DNA of 64,000 nucleotides from Parasphingopyxis sp. (GCF_028279465.1 NZ_JANQNS010000014.1:124001-188000); one strand, 5' to 3'; shown: positions 18,095 through 26,910, counted from the first letter of the stretch. A program made the numbers and translations. Notes: generated by a model from the sequence alone, not told the origin.

Positions 18095-19047
18095 GCCGCA
18101 CGCCGTTCGATGAGGTTCGCCCAGAGCTGGCCAATCATGCGGCCGGCGACCAAAGATGCCGACGCCGGTACAGGCTCGATCTCGCAATCCAGCGGGACGT
18201 CGTGCAGCACGGAGAAACGCGCGGTCGGCGCATCGGACGCCCGGCGCTCAAGCAACGCGCACAGACCATCGAAGCGGTTCTTGACGACCGGGTTCGGTCG
18301 CGCGCCGCCGCGTGTGGCAAGCTCGAAGCTGTGGCCAACGATGGTGACGACCGGATGGGCATTGGCGACGGCATGATCGAGCGCATGCTCCATCTCGGCC
18401 AGCGAGACCGCGCAAATCTGCAAATGCCGCAACCCGCCATTACCGAGCCGTATCTGCGATACCGGAATTTCGATCACGCCTTCATGCGCAACCGGTGCGA
18501 CCTGATCGAGTGGCAGCGACAATGCGCTCGGCCATGGCCCCTCGCAGCCATTATGGCTGGAATCGATGGCGATGCCGATATCGGTCAGCGCCTTCAGACT
18601 ATCGTCATTCACCGCATAGCTGCCCGAACGGAAGGCAGTCGGTTCGGGCGCGCCGGCGGCAACGAGCAAATCGCGTGCTTCGGCGATTAAATCGCGCTGT
18701 TTCTCATAGGAATGATCGATCAGCTCGAACACCGTATCGGGCGCGACCGTGCCGTCGGCCCGCGCCTGCTCCCACATCGGATGGAGATGGAGCTGCACCT
18801 CTTGCCCCGCCGATAGCACAGTATCGACCATGCGCTTGACCGGATCGAGGCCGTAGAGCTTCGCGGGCATCGGATCGATAAAGAAACAGGCCTTCAGGCC
18901 GTGCCGGTTCACGACGTCTAACTGATAGCTAAGGCCGACTCCGGCGGATTCGATACTGTGCGCGTAATTCTCCTCCCAGCCCGAACCGGCCAGATGATGC
19001 CGCCAGGTCAGCTCCGTATCGATCGTCAGAAGCACGCGCGTGTTCAT
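18091..19047 (-). CDS. Polysaccharide deacetylase (NodB-like) family protein
   Basis: The 318-residue protein resembles NodB-homology carbohydrate deacetylases: motif 1 LLTIDTE (Asp10), metal-ligand histidines in QLHLHPMW (His87, His89), the FRSGSYAVN motif (about 139-147), and a late HSFEL histidine. Deacetylases of this group remove acetyl from N- or O-acetylated glycans using a divalent metal. No signal peptide is seen, so a cytosolic sugar-lipid or nucleotide-sugar substrate is possible. It is coupled to the downstream acyltransferase-like gene and diverges from a plus-strand set of related genes, forming one envelope-glycan-like locus. Confidence 0.78.
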   Translation of the reverse strand: MNTRVLLTIDTELTWRHHLAGSGWEENYAHSIESAGVGLSYQLDVVNRHGLKACFFIDPMPAKLYGLDPVKRMVDTVLSAGQEVQLHLHPMWEQARADGTVAPDTVFELIDHSYEKQRDLIAEARDLLVAAGAPEPTAFRSGSYAVNDDSLKALTDIGIAIDSSHNGCEGPWPSALSLPLDQVAPVAHEGVIEIPVSQIRLGNGGLRHLQICAVSLAEMEHALDHAVANAHPVVTIVGHSFELATRGGARPNPVVKNRFDGLCALLERRASDAPTARFSVLHDVPLDCEIEPVPASASLVAGRMIGQLWANLIERRAA

Positions 19048-19181
19048 GACTATCGCATAGCCTCAGGCCGATAACATTCGGTAAACCATTGGCGCGCCCG
19101 CGCGCCTAAACACCATATTAAGCCTGATCGGCTATGCCCCTGCGAACCAAAGACAAGCATGTGCGGAGACGCGCCATTTTC

Positions 19182-20252
19182 ATGCAGCGCATAAAGGACG
19201 GCCAGGCGATTGGCGGCGGCTGGGTACGGCCGGAGCGTGCGGCGCTGGAGCGGCTGACCGAAGCGGCCGATCCGCTGCACGTCTTTCTGCGGCCGCGCTG
19301 GTATGAAGCCTCACATGCCGATGTCGTGTTTCACGGTTTCGAGAGCAGCGGACGGCTGATCGCCGCCTTTCCGCTGACACCGCGCAAAATGGGACCGTTC
19401 ACAGTCCAGGAAGTCGCCGGACCCTATTGGCCATTCCGCAGCATCCCGCTCGCCCAAGACGCTTCGGACACCGAGATATCCGCAATGCTGTCCGGAAGCG
19501 CTGCGCGCGATGCACTGGGCAGTGCTTGGCGGCTCGGCCCGGTTCAGGATAACGATCCCGCGCTGACGCGCCTGCTGCCAGCCGCGCGCAAGGGCGGATG
19601 GACGATGTTCCGCCGTTCCATTGCCCACAGCTTCGATATCGATGTTGCGACGCTGCAGGCGAAAAAGCCGTGGCCGAGCAAATCTGCGATCCGGCAAAGC
19701 CGCAACTATGCGAACCGGCTCGCGCGCATCGGCGAGGTCGACTATCGCCACGCGACCGGCGCCGACTGGACCGCCGAGGATCGCGATGCGATGGCCGAAA
19801 TCGAGGCGAAGAGCTGGCTCGCCGATCAGGGCGACGATGCGGATACGAAGTTCCGCGATCCGGCCGCGCGCGCGATGTGGGAAGCGGTGGCCGACGATCC
19901 GGCTCTCGCGCCGTTCGTTTTCTGCAGCATCATGCGGGTCGACGGCATACCAGCGGCCTTCACCTTCGGCCTCGAGATCGGCTCGATCCGCTATCAGATC
20001 GCGAATAATTTCAACGAAGCATTCAAGGAATGCAGTCCCGGCCGGATCATCCTGACGATGAACTATGCCGATGCGGCCGAGCGCGGCGTCCCCGTCATCA
20101 ACTGGGGCGCGGGCGATGCCGGGTACAAGTCGCGCTACGGCGCGGAGCCCGGGCCGGAGATCGTCGATCAGCTCTTCCTCGACAAGGCCAGTTGGATCGA
20201 ACCGCTGGCGAGCACGATTCTCTCGCGGCGCGGCTGGCGGCGATTCCGCTGA
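19182..20252 (+). CDS. FemAB/CelD-type acyltransferase-like protein, paralogue 1
   Basis: This is a member of the Acetyltransf_6 group. Key stretches shared with the next gene are EVAGPYWPFRS, MAEIEAKSWLAD and INWGAGDAGYKS; the last is the usual conserved C-terminal motif. With the start at 19182 the product has 356 residues and its N-terminus lines up with its paralogue; an upstream ATG at 19134 would add 16 basic residues. No membrane segment is seen. It may acylate or aminoacylate a sugar or lipid precursor. It diverges from the deacetylase across a short spacer. Confidence 0.74.
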   Translation: MQRIKDGQAIGGGWVRPERAALERLTEAADPLHVFLRPRWYEASHADVVFHGFESSGRLIAAFPLTPRKMGPFTVQEVAGPYWPFRSIPLAQDASDTEISAMLSGSAARDALGSAWRLGPVQDNDPALTRLLPAARKGGWTMFRRSIAHSFDIDVATLQAKKPWPSKSAIRQSRNYANRLARIGEVDYRHATGADWTAEDRDAMAEIEAKSWLADQGDDADTKFRDPAARAMWEAVADDPALAPFVFCSIMRVDGIPAAFTFGLEIGSIRYQIANNFNEAFKECSPGRIILTMNYADAAERGVPVINWGAGDAGYKSRYGAEPGPEIVDQLFLDKASWIEPLASTILSRRGWRRFR

Positions 20253-20268
20253 TCACAGTCTTAACAAG

Positions 20269-20282
20269 GGTTTAGCTAAACC
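20269..20282. promoter_or_regulatory. 14-bp perfect palindrome, possible operator
   Basis: GGTTTAGCTAAACC is a perfect dyad in the 92-bp gap between the two acyltransferase-like paralogues. It could be bound by a dimeric regulator or be part of a weak terminator. No regulator gene of the window is clearly linked to it. Confidence 0.3.
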
Positions 20283-20310
20283 GCCGACCCCGTTAATCAT
20301 GAATGTTCGC

Positions 20311-20344
20311 GACAATAGGTGCATTCCCATGCATTAATATTGTC
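20311..20344 (+). promoter_or_regulatory. Inverted repeat directly before the start codon
   Basis: GACAATA (20311-20317) and TATTGTC (20338-20344) are perfect reverse complements, with inner TGCA/TGCA pairs. The hairpin ends at the base before the ATG at 20345. It could be an operator or a leader structure controlling translation of the second acyltransferase-like gene. No Shine-Dalgarno sequence is visible. Confidence 0.4.
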
Positions 20345-21430
20345 ATGCTTTTGCAACACGTTAACAGAAATGGTTACCGCGACGTCCGGATATCGGACGG
20401 CGCCGATGCGGACATCGACACACTCGCCTCCGCATCGCCGCCCGCTCGTCGCTTCTTGCGAGCGGGCTGGTTTCGCGCTGCGTCGCCAAACCTGCAGATC
20501 CTGTCCGCCGAGCGGCCGGACGGCAGCCCGATCCTCGCCCTGCCCTATGGCCATCGCCGGATCGGCCCGCTGCGGCTGCGCGAAGTCGCTGGCGGCTATT
20601 GGCCATTTCGCAGTTTCGCTCTTTCAAGCGATGCGAGCATGACCGAGCTCAAGGCAGTCCTCGAAAACAAACAGACTGCGAAAGAGCTCGGCCGTATCTG
20701 GCGTCTGGGACCGGTCTATAGCGACGATCCGACCGCGCGGCGGTTGCTCAAGGCAGCGCCCGAAGCCGGGTGGAATGTCATCCAACGGCCGACGGCCAGG
20801 GTGTACGAACTCGATCTGCAGGCGCAACGGCAGGACGGCCCTTGGCCGCGCACCAAGACGCTGCGGAAGAATCGCTGGCGCGAGCGCCGATTGGCGAGCG
20901 ACGGCGAGGTGCGGTACGAATTTCTGACCGGCCGCGATCTGACCGCCGAATGCTGCGATGCGATGGCCGAGATCGAGAAAAATTCCTGGCTCGCCGATCT
21001 CAATGACGGCGGCGACACCAAATTCCTCAATCCGGCGATACGGGAGGTCTGGCAGCGTATAGCCGCGGACGACGACCTCGCGCCGATGCTGTTCGGCAGC
21101 CTGATGTGGATCGGCGACCGGCCGGCCGCCTTCGCCTTCGGCGTCGAGGCCGGTGACACGCGCTACTATATCGCCAACAATTATGACGCGCATTTTTCGA
21201 AATTCGGACCCGGCAAGCTGCTTCTTTACGCCGATTTCGAGCGTGCGGCGGATGCTGGAATACGCCTCATAAGCTGGGGCGCGGGCGATGCCGGTTACAA
21301 GTCCGAGATGGGCGCCGAACCCGGCCCCGAAATCAGCGATCTGTTTTTCGTACGCGGCCGACCGCTCGCCGCGCTGCTCCGCCCGCTGCTGATGCGCGGC
21401 GCGCACCATGATGAGGAGACCCGGTCATGA
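20345..21430 (+). CDS. FemAB/CelD-type acyltransferase-like protein, paralogue 2
   Basis: The 361-residue protein is a tandem paralogue of the gene just upstream: EVAGGYWPFRS, IEKNSWLADL and ISWGAGDAGYKSEMGAEPGP match closely, while the N-terminal 40 residues have diverged. An in-frame ATG at 20303 would start 14 codons earlier, inside the upstream hairpin. The stop overlaps the start of the membrane-protein gene by 4 bp (ATGA), so the two products are probably made together and may act in one complex. The substrate is unknown. Confidence 0.74.
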   Translation: MLLQHVNRNGYRDVRISDGADADIDTLASASPPARRFLRAGWFRAASPNLQILSAERPDGSPILALPYGHRRIGPLRLREVAGGYWPFRSFALSSDASMTELKAVLENKQTAKELGRIWRLGPVYSDDPTARRLLKAAPEAGWNVIQRPTARVYELDLQAQRQDGPWPRTKTLRKNRWRERRLASDGEVRYEFLTGRDLTAECCDAMAEIEKNSWLADLNDGGDTKFLNPAIREVWQRIAADDDLAPMLFGSLMWIGDRPAAFAFGVEAGDTRYYIANNYDAHFSKFGPGKLLLYADFERAADAGIRLISWGAGDAGYKSEMGAEPGPEISDLFFVRGRPLAALLRPLLMRGAHHDEETRS

Positions 21431-22506
21431 CGTCTCATACACATATTGCTCACGATCGCGCGCTCGGCGCGACCCTGCCGATCCCAATCTGGACGGCCGC
21501 GATCTTCGCCGGCGCGATGCTCGTCGCGCTGAGCCTCTATGAATATGTTGCATTGGACTGGCATCCGGCGCGCGAAGAGCCCGCGCTCTACACCGTGTAT
21601 CACTGGATGCGCATGGCGATAACGCTCGCCCTTGCCGCGATGCTGGCGCGCGCAGTCGGCGCGCAGCCCGAACTCGACGATACGCCATCGCTGACCGATC
21701 GCGAACGCCAGATGGGTACGGTCAGCCTCGCCATGGCGATCGGTGTTATCGCGCTGCTCGCCGCCAACCGCCCGCTGTTCCACGCCATGGCGGCGGAAGA
21801 TCTGGCGCTCGAATGGGCGTCGGCCTTGCTGATCTTCGCCGGCGGCGCGCTATTCCTCGCCGCTGCTGCCAATGGCTGGAAGACCGGAAGAAACCGCTTC
21901 GATCTGCTCGTCATGCTCGGCTTTGGCGGCCTGTTCCTGCTGATCGCTATGGAAGAGATTTCCTGGGGTCAGCGCGTGATCGGTTTTGCCACGCCCGAAG
22001 CAATGGCCGAGGCGAACTGGCAGAATGAGTTCAACTTCCACAATCTCCAGACCGATATTTCGGAACTCGGCTATTATGCGGGCGCGGGTATCCTGCTCAT
22101 CGTCCTGCCGCTGGTTCGCGATGCGATGCCGAACTGGGCCCCGATCCGTCGATTTGCGGCTTTCATACCCGACCGCATGACCGCACTCGTCAGCGCGCCG
22201 ATGCTGTTTCTCAGCTATGGGCATTGGAACCTCCTGCCGATCCAGTGGCTCGCCTTTTTCGGGATCATGACCATGGTGATCTTCGCCCGATCGGCTTGGC
22301 GACGCGGCAAGCGTGACGAAGCCACGCTGTTCGCGACGATGGGAGCGGCGGTCGCGATCGGACAGCTTGCGGTGCTCACCTTTGGCCCGTCGATGATCGA
22401 GATTTTCGACGCCACCGAATATCGCGAATTCTTCATCGCGCTCGGCCTTGCCTGTTTCGCCTGGCAATTTCATCGCGCGCAGAAAACGGCGGCGGCTGAC
22501 GCCTAG
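21427..22506 (+). CDS. Polytopic membrane protein with EEISWGQ motif, function unknown
   Basis: The 359-residue protein has about eight or nine hydrophobic segments spread over residues 22-350. Between two of them lies a polar motif, EEISWGQR (176-183), followed by NWQNEFNFHN (197-206); this density of Glu, Asn, Gln, His and Trp looks like a membrane active site or sugar-binding site. I do not know an assigned function. It is translationally coupled to an acyltransferase-like gene and belongs to the same glycan-like locus, so handling of a lipid-linked or exported saccharide is a reasonable guess. Confidence 0.72.
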   Translation: MTSHTHIAHDRALGATLPIPIWTAAIFAGAMLVALSLYEYVALDWHPAREEPALYTVYHWMRMAITLALAAMLARAVGAQPELDDTPSLTDRERQMGTVSLAMAIGVIALLAANRPLFHAMAAEDLALEWASALLIFAGGALFLAAAANGWKTGRNRFDLLVMLGFGGLFLLIAMEEISWGQRVIGFATPEAMAEANWQNEFNFHNLQTDISELGYYAGAGILLIVLPLVRDAMPNWAPIRRFAAFIPDRMTALVSAPMLFLSYGHWNLLPIQWLAFFGIMTMVIFARSAWRRGKRDEATLFATMGAAVAIGQLAVLTFGPSMIEIFDATEYREFFIALGLACFAWQFHRAQKTAAADA

Positions 22507-22515
22507 CTCGCGTTG

Positions 22516-24456
22516 TCAGCCGCTGGCGTGGAAATGATCGTAAATCGTCTGCGCCATCGTCTTGGACACGCCGGGCACACGCGCCAGATCGTCAAGGCCT
22601 GCAGATTTGACTGCGCGCGCCGTGCCGAAATGGAGGAGTAGCGCGCGTTTGCGTGCCGGGCCGATCCCAGGCACCTGATCGAGCGGGCTTGTGCCCATCG
22701 CCTTGGCGCGTTTCTGCCGATGCGCGCCGATCGCGAAACGGTGCGCCTCGTCGCGCAGGCGCTGCAGGTAAAAGAGCAACGGGCTGTTCGTCGGCAGCAT
22801 CTGTTCGCGCCCGTCGGGGAAATGGAAATGCTCGCGTCCGGCATTGCGGTCCGGGCCTTTCGAAATACCGATCAGCGCAACATCGCCGATCCCCATTTCC
22901 TCCAGCGTCTCGGCTGCCGCGCTGACCTGCCCCCTGCCGCCGTCGATCAGCACGAGATCGGGCCATTCGCCCTTGCGGCGCTCCGGGTCTTCCTTTTCGG
23001 CGCGGGCGAAGCGGCGCTGAAACACTTCGCGCATCATCGCGAAATCGTCGCCCGGCGCGGTTTCCGGGTTCTTGATGTTGAACTTGCGATAGTTGGATTT
23101 GCGATAGCCCTCCGGTCCCGCGACCACCATCGCGCCGACCGCATTGGTGCCGGAAACATGGCTGTTGTCGTATATCTCGATCCGGTCGGGCGGCTCGTCC
23201 AGTTCGAACAGCTCGGCCATCTGTCGCATGATCTTCGCCTGGGATGAAGATTCCGCCAGCCGCCGTTCGAGCGCCTCTTCGGCATTGCGCGCGGCCTGAT
23301 CGCGCAGTTTCCGCTGATCCCCGCGCTGCGGAATTTTGATCGTCACCTTGCGGTTCGCGCGTTCGGCCAGCGCCTCGGCGAGCAGCTCGGTCTCGGGCAA
23401 CTCTCTATCGACCAGCACCAGCTTGGGTGGCGGCACTTCCTCGTAAAATTGCATGAGAAAGGCCTGCAGCGCCTCCTCTTCCGGCACATCTTTGACATGC
23501 GCGGGGAAAAAGCTGCGATGGCCCCAATTCTGGCCGCCGCGAATGAAAAAGGCCTGGATACCGACCGTGCCGCCCTTGCTCGCCAGCGCGAAAACATCGG
23601 CATCGGAGACGCCTTGGGCCGTGATCGCCTGGCTGCCCTGGATAAAGGTCAGTGCTTTAAGCCGGTCGCGATAGATGGCGGCCATCTCGAAATCGAGTTC
23701 CTCCGACGCCTTCTCCATCTGCGCACCGAGCTTCTGCTGCACGCGCGTGCTCTTGCCCGAGAGAAACGCCTTCGCGTCCTCGACCAGCTCGTCATAGTCG
23801 GCCTCACTGATGCGTCCGACGCAGGGCGCCGAGCACCGGCGGATCTGGTAGAGCAGACAGGGCCGGTCGCGATTGGCGAAAAAGCTGTCCGTGCAGTTGC
23901 GGATCAGGAACATCTTCTGCAGCGCGTTGATCGTCCGGTTGACCGAACCGGCGCTGGCGAACGGGCCGAAATATTGGCCCTTGGCGCGGCGCGCGCCGCG
24001 ATGCTTCATGATGCGCGGAAAGTCGTGATCCTCGCGCAGCAGGATGAACGGGAAGCTTTTGTCGTCGCGCAGCAGGACGTTGTAGGGCGGACGATAGCGC
24101 TTGATCAGCTGCGCCTCGAGCAGCAGCGCCTCGGCCTCGGTCTCGGTCGTGACAATCGTCATCGCCCGGGTCTGCGCGACCATACGCTGGAGCCGCTTCG
24201 GCAGCTGGGCGATCTGCGTATAGTTGGGCACGCGCGATTTGAGGCTTGCCGCCTTGCCGACATAGAGGACATCGCTGCGCGCATCGAGCATCCGATAGAC
24301 GCCCGGCCGCGCGGGCAGTGTCTTCACGACATCGCGGATCGCCGCGACCCCGGCCTCGAGATCCGGCGCATCGGCGCCCTTCACCGTGTAGGCCGCCTTT
24401 TCCTCGTTGAAGCGCTCGGCAGCGCGCGGATGATCGGGACGGTCGGCTTTGCTCAC
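22516..24456 (-). CDS. uvrC: Excinuclease ABC subunit C
   Basis: UvrC makes the 3' and 5' incisions in nucleotide excision repair after UvrAB finds damage. The 646-residue protein has the N-terminal GIY-YIG nuclease (RPGVYRMLD...VLYVGKA), a cysteine-rich segment (CLLYQIRRCSAPCVG), a UVR motif for UvrB contact, the RNase H-like second nuclease (DGGRGQ region) and C-terminal helix-hairpin-helix motifs (LDQVPGIGPARKRALL). It converges with the membrane-protein gene across about 10 bp. A nested palindromic repeat fills the upstream gap. Confidence 0.97.
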   Translation of the reverse strand: MSKADRPDHPRAAERFNEEKAAYTVKGADAPDLEAGVAAIRDVVKTLPARPGVYRMLDARSDVLYVGKAASLKSRVPNYTQIAQLPKRLQRMVAQTRAMTIVTTETEAEALLLEAQLIKRYRPPYNVLLRDDKSFPFILLREDHDFPRIMKHRGARRAKGQYFGPFASAGSVNRTINALQKMFLIRNCTDSFFANRDRPCLLYQIRRCSAPCVGRISEADYDELVEDAKAFLSGKSTRVQQKLGAQMEKASEELDFEMAAIYRDRLKALTFIQGSQAITAQGVSDADVFALASKGGTVGIQAFFIRGGQNWGHRSFFPAHVKDVPEEEALQAFLMQFYEEVPPPKLVLVDRELPETELLAEALAERANRKVTIKIPQRGDQRKLRDQAARNAEEALERRLAESSSQAKIMRQMAELFELDEPPDRIEIYDNSHVSGTNAVGAMVVAGPEGYRKSNYRKFNIKNPETAPGDDFAMMREVFQRRFARAEKEDPERRKGEWPDLVLIDGGRGQVSAAAETLEEMGIGDVALIGISKGPDRNAGREHFHFPDGREQMLPTNSPLLFYLQRLRDEAHRFAIGAHRQKRAKAMGTSPLDQVPGIGPARKRALLLHFGTARAVKSAGLDDLARVPGVSKTMAQTIYDHFHASG

Positions 24457-24492
24457 GGGGAGGATTTAGGCGCTGGAGGTGCGCACGGCAAA

Positions 24493-24684
24493 CCTTCTCC
24501 TTTGATGGGAGAAGGATACGAAAACTTGCTGATCCTGAGCTTGTCGAAGGAGAAGCTAGTTGAAGTTGGATGAGGGTGATCTATCGGCAAGCGATACGGC
24601 TGGCGGTTGGATCACCCTCATCCAACTCCGCCTAGGCTCGTACCTCGCGAAGGCTCCATATCCTTCTCCCATCAAGGGAGAAGG
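24493..24684. repeat. 192-bp nested palindromic intergenic element
   Basis: The outer arms are 26 bp (CCTTCTCC-TTTGATGGGAGA and its complement, one mismatch). Inside, an 18-bp perfect inverted pair, AGTTGGATGAGGGTGATC at 24564-24581 and its complement at 24610-24627, forms a second stem. A fragment CCTGAGCTTGTCGAAGG lies between the left arms. The element fills the gap between atpF and uvrC and may separate their transcripts. Confidence 0.88.
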
Positions 24685-24692
24685 AAGAAAGG

Positions 24693-25280
24693 CTAATTCA
24701 GCCGCGCGTCCATGCTGGAGATCGTGCGGTCGATCAGCGCCTTGTCTGCATCCGCATCATGCTTCTGCTCGATCAGCGCGGCGGCGGCGGCGGTTGCGGC
24801 GCTCGCGGCCTTGGCGCGGACTTCGGCGACCGCGCTGCGTTCGGCGGCGGCGATCTTTTCTTCGGCCAGCCGCTGGCGGCGCTCGATCAGGTCGTTGGCG
24901 TCGGATTCGGCCTGGGCGACGATCTGGTCGGCCTCCTCGCGCGCCCGGTCGAGCATCGTAGCGGCTTCCTTGTCAGCATTGGCCGTCTTGGCCTCATATT
25001 CGGCCTTCAGCGCCTCGGCTTCCGACCGCAGCTTCGCGGCCTCGTCAATCTCGCCGCGGATTTCGGCGATCCGCCTGTCCATCGCACCGGCAATAATGCT
25101 GGGCACCTTGCGCCACAGCATGATGAGGATGACGACGATCATCGCGACCGCGACCCAGCCATAGGTATCGAGGCCGAAGGCGGTCTCGTACCCGCCCGCC
25201 TGCGCATCGTCCTGCGCCGCGGTCTCGGCCGTTACCGGCTCGGTGTCCTCGTTAATTACGGGTTCGAGCTCTTCATCCAT
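24693..25280 (-). CDS. atpF: F0F1 ATP synthase subunit b
   Basis: Subunit b is half of the peripheral stalk that holds the F1 head against rotation. The 195-residue protein has an acidic N-terminal extension, one membrane helix (about residues 40-56, GWVAVAMIVVILIMLW) and a long charged coiled coil. The N-terminal ~38 residues, rich in Glu, Asp and Thr, are longer than in the E. coli subunit. It overlaps the b' gene by 8 bp. The F1 genes are not in the window; splitting F0 and F1 operons is normal for alphaproteobacteria. Confidence 0.93.
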   Translation of the reverse strand: MDEELEPVINEDTEPVTAETAAQDDAQAGGYETAFGLDTYGWVAVAMIVVILIMLWRKVPSIIAGAMDRRIAEIRGEIDEAAKLRSEAEALKAEYEAKTANADKEAATMLDRAREEADQIVAQAESDANDLIERRQRLAEEKIAAAERSAVAEVRAKAASAATAAAAALIEQKHDADADKALIDRTISSMDARLN

Positions 25281-25767
25281 GGGCCATCGCCTCTTTCACC
25301 GCCGACCGCGCTTCGCTTTCCGAGACGGAGCCGCCCGAAACCTTGGTCACGATATCCTGCGTCGCATCCACGGCCACGCCTTCGATCTCGGCCAGCGCGG
25401 CCTTGCGAGCGTCTGCCAGAGCGGTTTCGGCCTCGGCCAGCTTCGCCGCGATCTTCTCATCCTCGGCGGCAACCCGCTGTTCGCGGTCGGCATTGGCCTT
25501 CGCTTTGGCCTCGGTCGTCACCGTTCCGGCTTCGGACCGGGCTTCGTTCATCTGCTGACGATAATCCTCCTCGATCTCGTCAGCCCGTTCATGGGCCTTG
25601 TCCGCCGCGGCAAGATCGTCGGACACGCGTTTCGCGCGCGCCTCGATCGTGCCCTGCACCTTGGGCACCATCGTCCGGGCGATGCCGAAATAGATGATGG
25701 CGAGAACGCCGACCAGCCACACGATCTGCGACGCATAGCTGATGGCAATCTGATCGAGCTGTGGCAT
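25273..25767 (-). CDS. atpF': F0F1 ATP synthase subunit b'
   Basis: This second, divergent stalk subunit pairs with b as a heterodimer, as known in photosynthetic and other alphaproteobacteria. It has 164 residues: an N-terminal membrane helix (ASQIVWLVGVLAIIYFGI) followed by a charged coiled coil rich in Ala, Glu and Lys. A GGGAGG ribosome-binding site lies nine bases before the ATG. The 8-bp overlap with atpF implies coupled translation, which would help keep the two stalk subunits equimolar. Confidence 0.92.
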   Translation of the reverse strand: MPQLDQIAISYASQIVWLVGVLAIIYFGIARTMVPKVQGTIEARAKRVSDDLAAADKAHERADEIEEDYRQQMNEARSEAGTVTTEAKAKANADREQRVAAEDEKIAAKLAEAETALADARKAALAEIEGVAVDATQDIVTKVSGGSVSESEARSAVKEAMAHG

Positions 25768-25812
25768 GGCCTCAGCCTCCCTTGCCTGTGAGCGGAACCG
25801 GCCGGTCCGGAA

Positions 25813-26037
25813 TTAACCGAACAGCAGAATGAAGCCGATAACGGCCGCGATCAGACCGAGCAGCTCGGTCACGGCAAAGCCGATATAGAGGCGGGCCTGT
25901 TCGCCATCGGCGGCTTCCGGATTGCGCAGGGCGCCCTGAAGGAACGAACCCCAGATATAGCCCACACCCGCAGCAGCGGCGCCTGCGCCGATTGCAGCGA
26001 GACCGGCACCGATCAAACGTGCAGCTTCGACTTCCAT
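25813..26037 (-). CDS. atpE: F0F1 ATP synthase subunit c
   Basis: Subunit c forms the proton-driven rotor ring. The 74-residue hairpin has two glycine/alanine-rich membrane helices joined by the polar loop RNPEAADGEQ, and the proton-binding carboxylate is Glu58 in AVTELLGL. No sodium-type ligand set is apparent around that residue, so proton coupling is expected. A strong AAGGGAG site lies eight bases before the ATG, in line with the high copy number needed. Confidence 0.97.
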   Translation of the reverse strand: MEVEAARLIGAGLAAIGAGAAAAGVGYIWGSFLQGALRNPEAADGEQARLYIGFAVTELLGLIAAVIGFILLFG

Positions 26038-26082
26038 TGAAAAAACTCCCTTGTGAAAATTAGTGTTGGTGAGAAATTCGGA

Positions 26083-26862
26083 TTAATGCAGATTTTCCGC
26101 ATCGTTGATGTAGAGCGCCGACAGGAGCGCGAAGACATAGGCCTGGATGGCGCAGATCAGCAGTTCGAGCGCGCTGACGAAGAGCATCAGAAGGAAACTC
26201 GGCACGGCGACCAGCAGGCCGATTTCAGGGCCGGCATTGATGCCGGAAATCACGAAGCTCGCGAACACCTTGAGCAGCACATGGCCGGCGGTCATCGCGA
26301 TAAACAGTCGCAGCGCGAGACTGAACGGGCGGACCATGAACGATACCAGTTCGATCACGAACAGCAGCGGCACCATCGGCAGCGGCGTGCCATGCGGCAC
26401 GAACAGGGTGAAGAATTTGAGCTTGTGCTTCCAGAAACCGACGGCGAGGACGATGGAGAAGCTCATCACGGCCATCACGCCGGTAATCAGGATATGGCTG
26501 GTGACCGTGAACGGATGGATGCCGGTAAAGCCGATCGGCAAAAGGCCTAGCAGGTTGGCGAACAAGATGAAGATGAAGATCGTGAAGATATAGGGCACAT
26601 ATTTCTTGCCCGCCGGCCCGATATTGCTGGTCAGCATATTATCGATAAAGCCGGTCACGCTCTCGACGGCGAGCTGCCAGCGGCCGGGCACGAGCTCGCG
26701 CTTCATGCCGCCGATCATGAAGAGCCAGACGAGCGCGAGCGTCAGCAGCATCCAGATCGAGCTGTTGGTGAACGCAATCTGGCCCTGCTCAAGAGTGCCG
26801 GCTATCGGCTCGATCTTGAACTGGGACATCGGATCGATGCCGCCGCCTTCCGCTTCCGCCAC
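26083..26862 (-). CDS. atpB: F0F1 ATP synthase subunit a
   Basis: Subunit a forms the proton half-channels next to the c ring. The product has about 259 residues and five or six hydrophobic helices; the essential arginine lies in the SLALRLFIAMTAGHVL helix. The start is uncertain: a GTG at 26862 gives the N-terminus AEAEGGGIDPMSQF that fits relatives, while the ATG at 26829 would begin at MSQFKIEP. A TTG further upstream, within a hairpin-flanked spacer, is less likely. Confidence 0.92.
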   Translation of the reverse strand: MAEAEGGGIDPMSQFKIEPIAGTLEQGQIAFTNSSIWMLLTLALVWLFMIGGMKRELVPGRWQLAVESVTGFIDNMLTSNIGPAGKKYVPYIFTIFIFILFANLLGLLPIGFTGIHPFTVTSHILITGVMAVMSFSIVLAVGFWKHKLKFFTLFVPHGTPLPMVPLLFVIELVSFMVRPFSLALRLFIAMTAGHVLLKVFASFVISGINAGPEIGLLVAVPSFLLMLFVSALELLICAIQAYVFALLSALYINDAENLH

Positions 26863-26889
26863 AGTAAAATCCCGTCTCTTCCTGAGCAA

Positions 26890-26910
26890 AGCGCCCCTAA
26901 TCGGGGCGCT
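26890..26910 (-). other. Hairpin between atpI and atpB
   Basis: AGCGCCCC and GGGGCGCT make an 8-bp perfect stem with a five-base loop, and the atpI stop codon lies inside it. There is only a weak T run after it, so full termination is unlikely. It could attenuate or stabilise the message so that atpI is expressed less than the structural subunits. Confidence 0.45.
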
